A stretch of 64,000 bases of DNA from Acidovorax sp. (lineage in GTDB: Bacteria > Pseudomonadota > Gammaproteobacteria > Burkholderiales > Burkholderiaceae_C), in NCBI GenBank assembly GCA_031277855.1, contig JAITLO010000018.1, positions 1 through 64,000 on the forward strand, given 5' to 3'. The notes beneath the pieces were generated by a model. That model was not told the origin of the DNA. It worked only from the letters and a program-made list of their open reading frames with translations, and did no database searches. Shown here piece by piece: positions 62,120 to 64,000 of the stretch; within the stretch, counting starts at the first letter, position 1, and the number at the start of each line of letters is the position of its first letter. The position numbers were made by a program, and so were the translations under genes.

Positions 62120-64000
62120 ATGCAGGTGCAAATTTGGCGCAGCGCAAAGCTGTGGCGCAGCTTGGCTTGGGTCTTGGCGGCTGTGCTGGCGTTGTGGGTG
62201 CTGGCGTGGTTGAGCTTTCCCTGGGCCGCTCGGCAACTCCTAGAGAAACAGGGCTCGAAGGCGCTGGGCAGACCGTTGTCCGTAGGCAAGGTGGAGTTCT
62301 CGCCCTGGTCCATGGAGTTGACGCTGCGCGATGTGGCGCTGGCAGGGGCCGATGGCCAAAGCGAGCCCCAGGTTTCCATAGGGCGCATATATATAGATGC
62401 AGAGCTGTCTTCTCTACTGCGCTGGGGGCCTGTGGCGGATGCCATCCAGGTGGACTCTCCGCATATCCGTCTGACCCAGCTCGCCCCTGGCAAGCTGGAT
62501 ATTCAGGACATTCTCGAAAAGCTCCAAAGCGATAAGCCCGAGGAAAGCAGCAGCGAGCTGCCGCGCTTTGCGCTGTACAACATCGAGATCAGCGATGGTC
62601 AACTGGCCTTCAAGGACGAGGTGGCAGGGGCCGAGCATCTGCTCAAGGATTTGCAGCTGAAGCTGCCCTTTGTCAGCAGCCTGCCCTCCAAGCGCCAGGT
62701 GCATGTGGCGCCGGAGCTGTCGTTTGATCTCAATGGCAGCCGTTTTGCCAGCGAGGCCCAGAGCACGCCGTTTGCCCAGGACCGCAAGACCTCGGCCACG
62801 CTGACGGTGAAGGACCTGGATCTCAAGCCCTATCTGCCGTATTGGCCCGCCAGCCTGCCGCTCAAGCTGCAAGACGCTGTGCTGCAGGCCAAGGTGGATG
62901 TGGCGTTTGAACAGCAGACCGATGCCATGGTGCGCCTGAGCGGCCATGTGCGTGCCGAAGCCGCCAAGCTGCAGGACCTGGCCGGCCAGGACTGGCTGCA
63001 GTGGGAGGCGCTGGATATTGACCTGGCCGATGTGCAACCGCTGACAGGGCGGGTCTTGCTGGGGCGTGTCAGCCTGCAAAAGCCCTCGCTGGCTTTGCGG
63101 CTGGATGCCAAAGGCCAGTTGCTGCAGTTTCCGGAGCAGCCCAAGGCGCCAGCACAGGCTGAACCGGTAGTTGATGCCGCGGCCGCTGCAAAGCCTGAGG
63201 CCGAAGCGGCGACGCCTGCACCCGCAGCGCCCACGCCCTGGAAGATCGAGGTCGCCAACTGGGAGGTGCAGCAAGGCCATATCAGCTGGAGCGATGCCAC
63301 GGTGCGCCCGGCTGCCGAGGTGGCGGTGCGCGATCTGAACCTGTCGGGCAGCCATGTGACCTGGCCCATGCTGGCGGACAGCCAGTTTCAGGGCCGTCTG
63401 GCCCTGGCCGGTTACGAAGGTGCCTCCCATGCGCGCCTGTCTGGCCATGGCACGCTGGAGCGCGGCCAGTTGGGTCTGGAATTGGATGGCGTGCCGTTTG
63501 AAGTGGGCCGCGCCTACGTCTCGCAATTTCTGCAACCGGTGTTGCGCGCGCGTGCCGATGGCGTGGCCGGGCTGGCATGGGACCGAGGCCACCTGGCGGC
63601 CGTGGTGCCGCAGCTGTCCGTGCGCAATCTGAACTTGGGTGAAGAAAAAGCCCCGCTGGCGGCCTGGAAGCAGCTGACGGTGGAAAACGCCCGCATCGAT
63701 ATGACGCAGCGCACGGTGCATACCGAGCTGCTGCAGCTGGATGCACCCCAGATCAAGTTGTCGCGTGACGCCAAGGGCCAGTGGATGTACGAGTCCTGGC
63801 TGCGCAAGGCTCCGGTGCAGCAGGTGGCGGCCAGCCGAGGCGCCCAGGCCGCACCCCGTACGGCCGAGCCGGCCTGGGCCGTGCTGGCGCAGCACACCCG
63901 TATTCGCGATGGTGTGGTGTTGCTGGAAGACGGCCAGACCGTGCGCCCGGTGCGCATGGGCCTGAGCGGGCTGAATCTGGACGTGCAGGGCCTGGACAGC
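62120..64000 (+). CDS. DUF748/AsmA-like envelope protein (partial)
   Basis: The frame is open to the window end without a stop, so at least 627 residues are encoded and the C-terminus is outside. After a membrane helix (WVLAAVLALWVLAWLSF, about residues 17-33) come the AsmA/DUF748 repeats such as GKVEFSPWSMELTLRDVAL, LYNIEISDGQLAFKDE, and IRLTQLAPGKLDIQDI. Proteins of this family are long periplasmic bridges or envelope proteins implicated in lipid transport. A long Ala/Pro/Glu spacer occurs near residue 350. ATG 62120 follows AAAAAGGG at some distance. Confidence 0.85.
   Translation, partial: MQVQIWRSAKLWRSLAWVLAAVLALWVLAWLSFPWAARQLLEKQGSKALGRPLSVGKVEFSPWSMELTLRDVALAGADGQSEPQVSIGRIYIDAELSSLLRWGPVADAIQVDSPHIRLTQLAPGKLDIQDILEKLQSDKPEESSSELPRFALYNIEISDGQLAFKDEVAGAEHLLKDLQLKLPFVSSLPSKRQVHVAPELSFDLNGSRFASEAQSTPFAQDRKTSATLTVKDLDLKPYLPYWPASLPLKLQDAVLQAKVDVAFEQQTDAMVRLSGHVRAEAAKLQDLAGQDWLQWEALDIDLADVQPLTGRVLLGRVSLQKPSLALRLDAKGQLLQFPEQPKAPAQAEPVVDAAAAAKPEAEAATPAPAAPTPWKIEVANWEVQQGHISWSDATVRPAAEVAVRDLNLSGSHVTWPMLADSQFQGRLALAGYEGASHARLSGHGTLERGQLGLELDGVPFEVGRAYVSQFLQPVLRARADGVAGLAWDRGHLAAVVPQLSVRNLNLGEEKAPLAAWKQLTVENARIDMTQRTVHTELLQLDAPQIKLSRDAKGQWMYESWLRKAPVQQVAASRGAQAAPRTAEPAWAVLAQHTRIRDGVVLLEDGQTVRPVRMGLSGLNLDVQGLDS

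Overview
The window is about 63-65% G+C and almost completely coding. Its gene order and protein types point to a betaproteobacterium of the order Burkholderiales, most likely the family Comamonadaceae (Comamonas/Delftia/Acidovorax group). The markers are the run hisS-yfgM-bamB-der-hfq-hflX-hflK-hflC-DUF2065-hisZ-purA, GTG starts on several of these genes, and short dispersed repeats directly behind stop codons. The genus is an inference from gene content; no rRNA or tRNA gene was seen.

Layout. 1-6835: end of a probable scpB with a perfect PEQ tandem repeat, then rluB, ndk, rlmN, pilF/pilW, rodZ and ispG (rRNA modification, nucleotide balance, type IV pilus and cell shape, isoprenoids). 6990-18914: the core cluster hisS to purA plus a purine phosphoribosyltransferase, closed by a strong terminator. 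19309-23081: an exported beta-propeller, a NodB-type deacetylase with an altered first motif, a di-iron membrane hydroxylase and an EI24 membrane protein. 23208-28188: the nitrogen module glnA, a small DUF4124 gene, ntrB and ntrC, with a recognisable NtrC enhancer and sigma-54 promoter in front of glnA. 28369-32147: a stress-type hypothetical protein, xth, yqcC and a divergent marR/eamA pair with twin operators. 32150-33830: a low-G+C island with two CPBP-family membrane proteins. 34072-40048: a phosphoesterase, folA and thyA, the last two separated by a DapA-like/Bug/LysR cassette. 40309-49767: mixed accessory and membrane genes with most of the dispersed repeats and an orphan PoNi-type immunity gene. 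49793-53758: a GNAT gene, a DUF4303/HEAT protein and metY in one overlapping operon, and a CBS-domain gene. 53868-64000: a PAS-GAF-GGDEF-EAL protein, aroC, a DedA-rhodanese fusion, nrdR, glyA under a ZTP riboswitch, a lytic transglycosylase, a candidate small RNA and an unfinished DUF748 gene.

The least explained signals are non-coding. (1) A repeat of roughly 110-145 bp has four copies; each begins at, or within three bases of, a stop codon and runs in the direction of that gene. (2) A second repeat has two copies whose three stacked stems are kept by compensatory base changes. (3) A structured region of about 220 bp ends in a strong intrinsic terminator and contains no gene. The first two look like 3'-end elements and the third like a small RNA. 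No CRISPR array, IS element or prophage was found.
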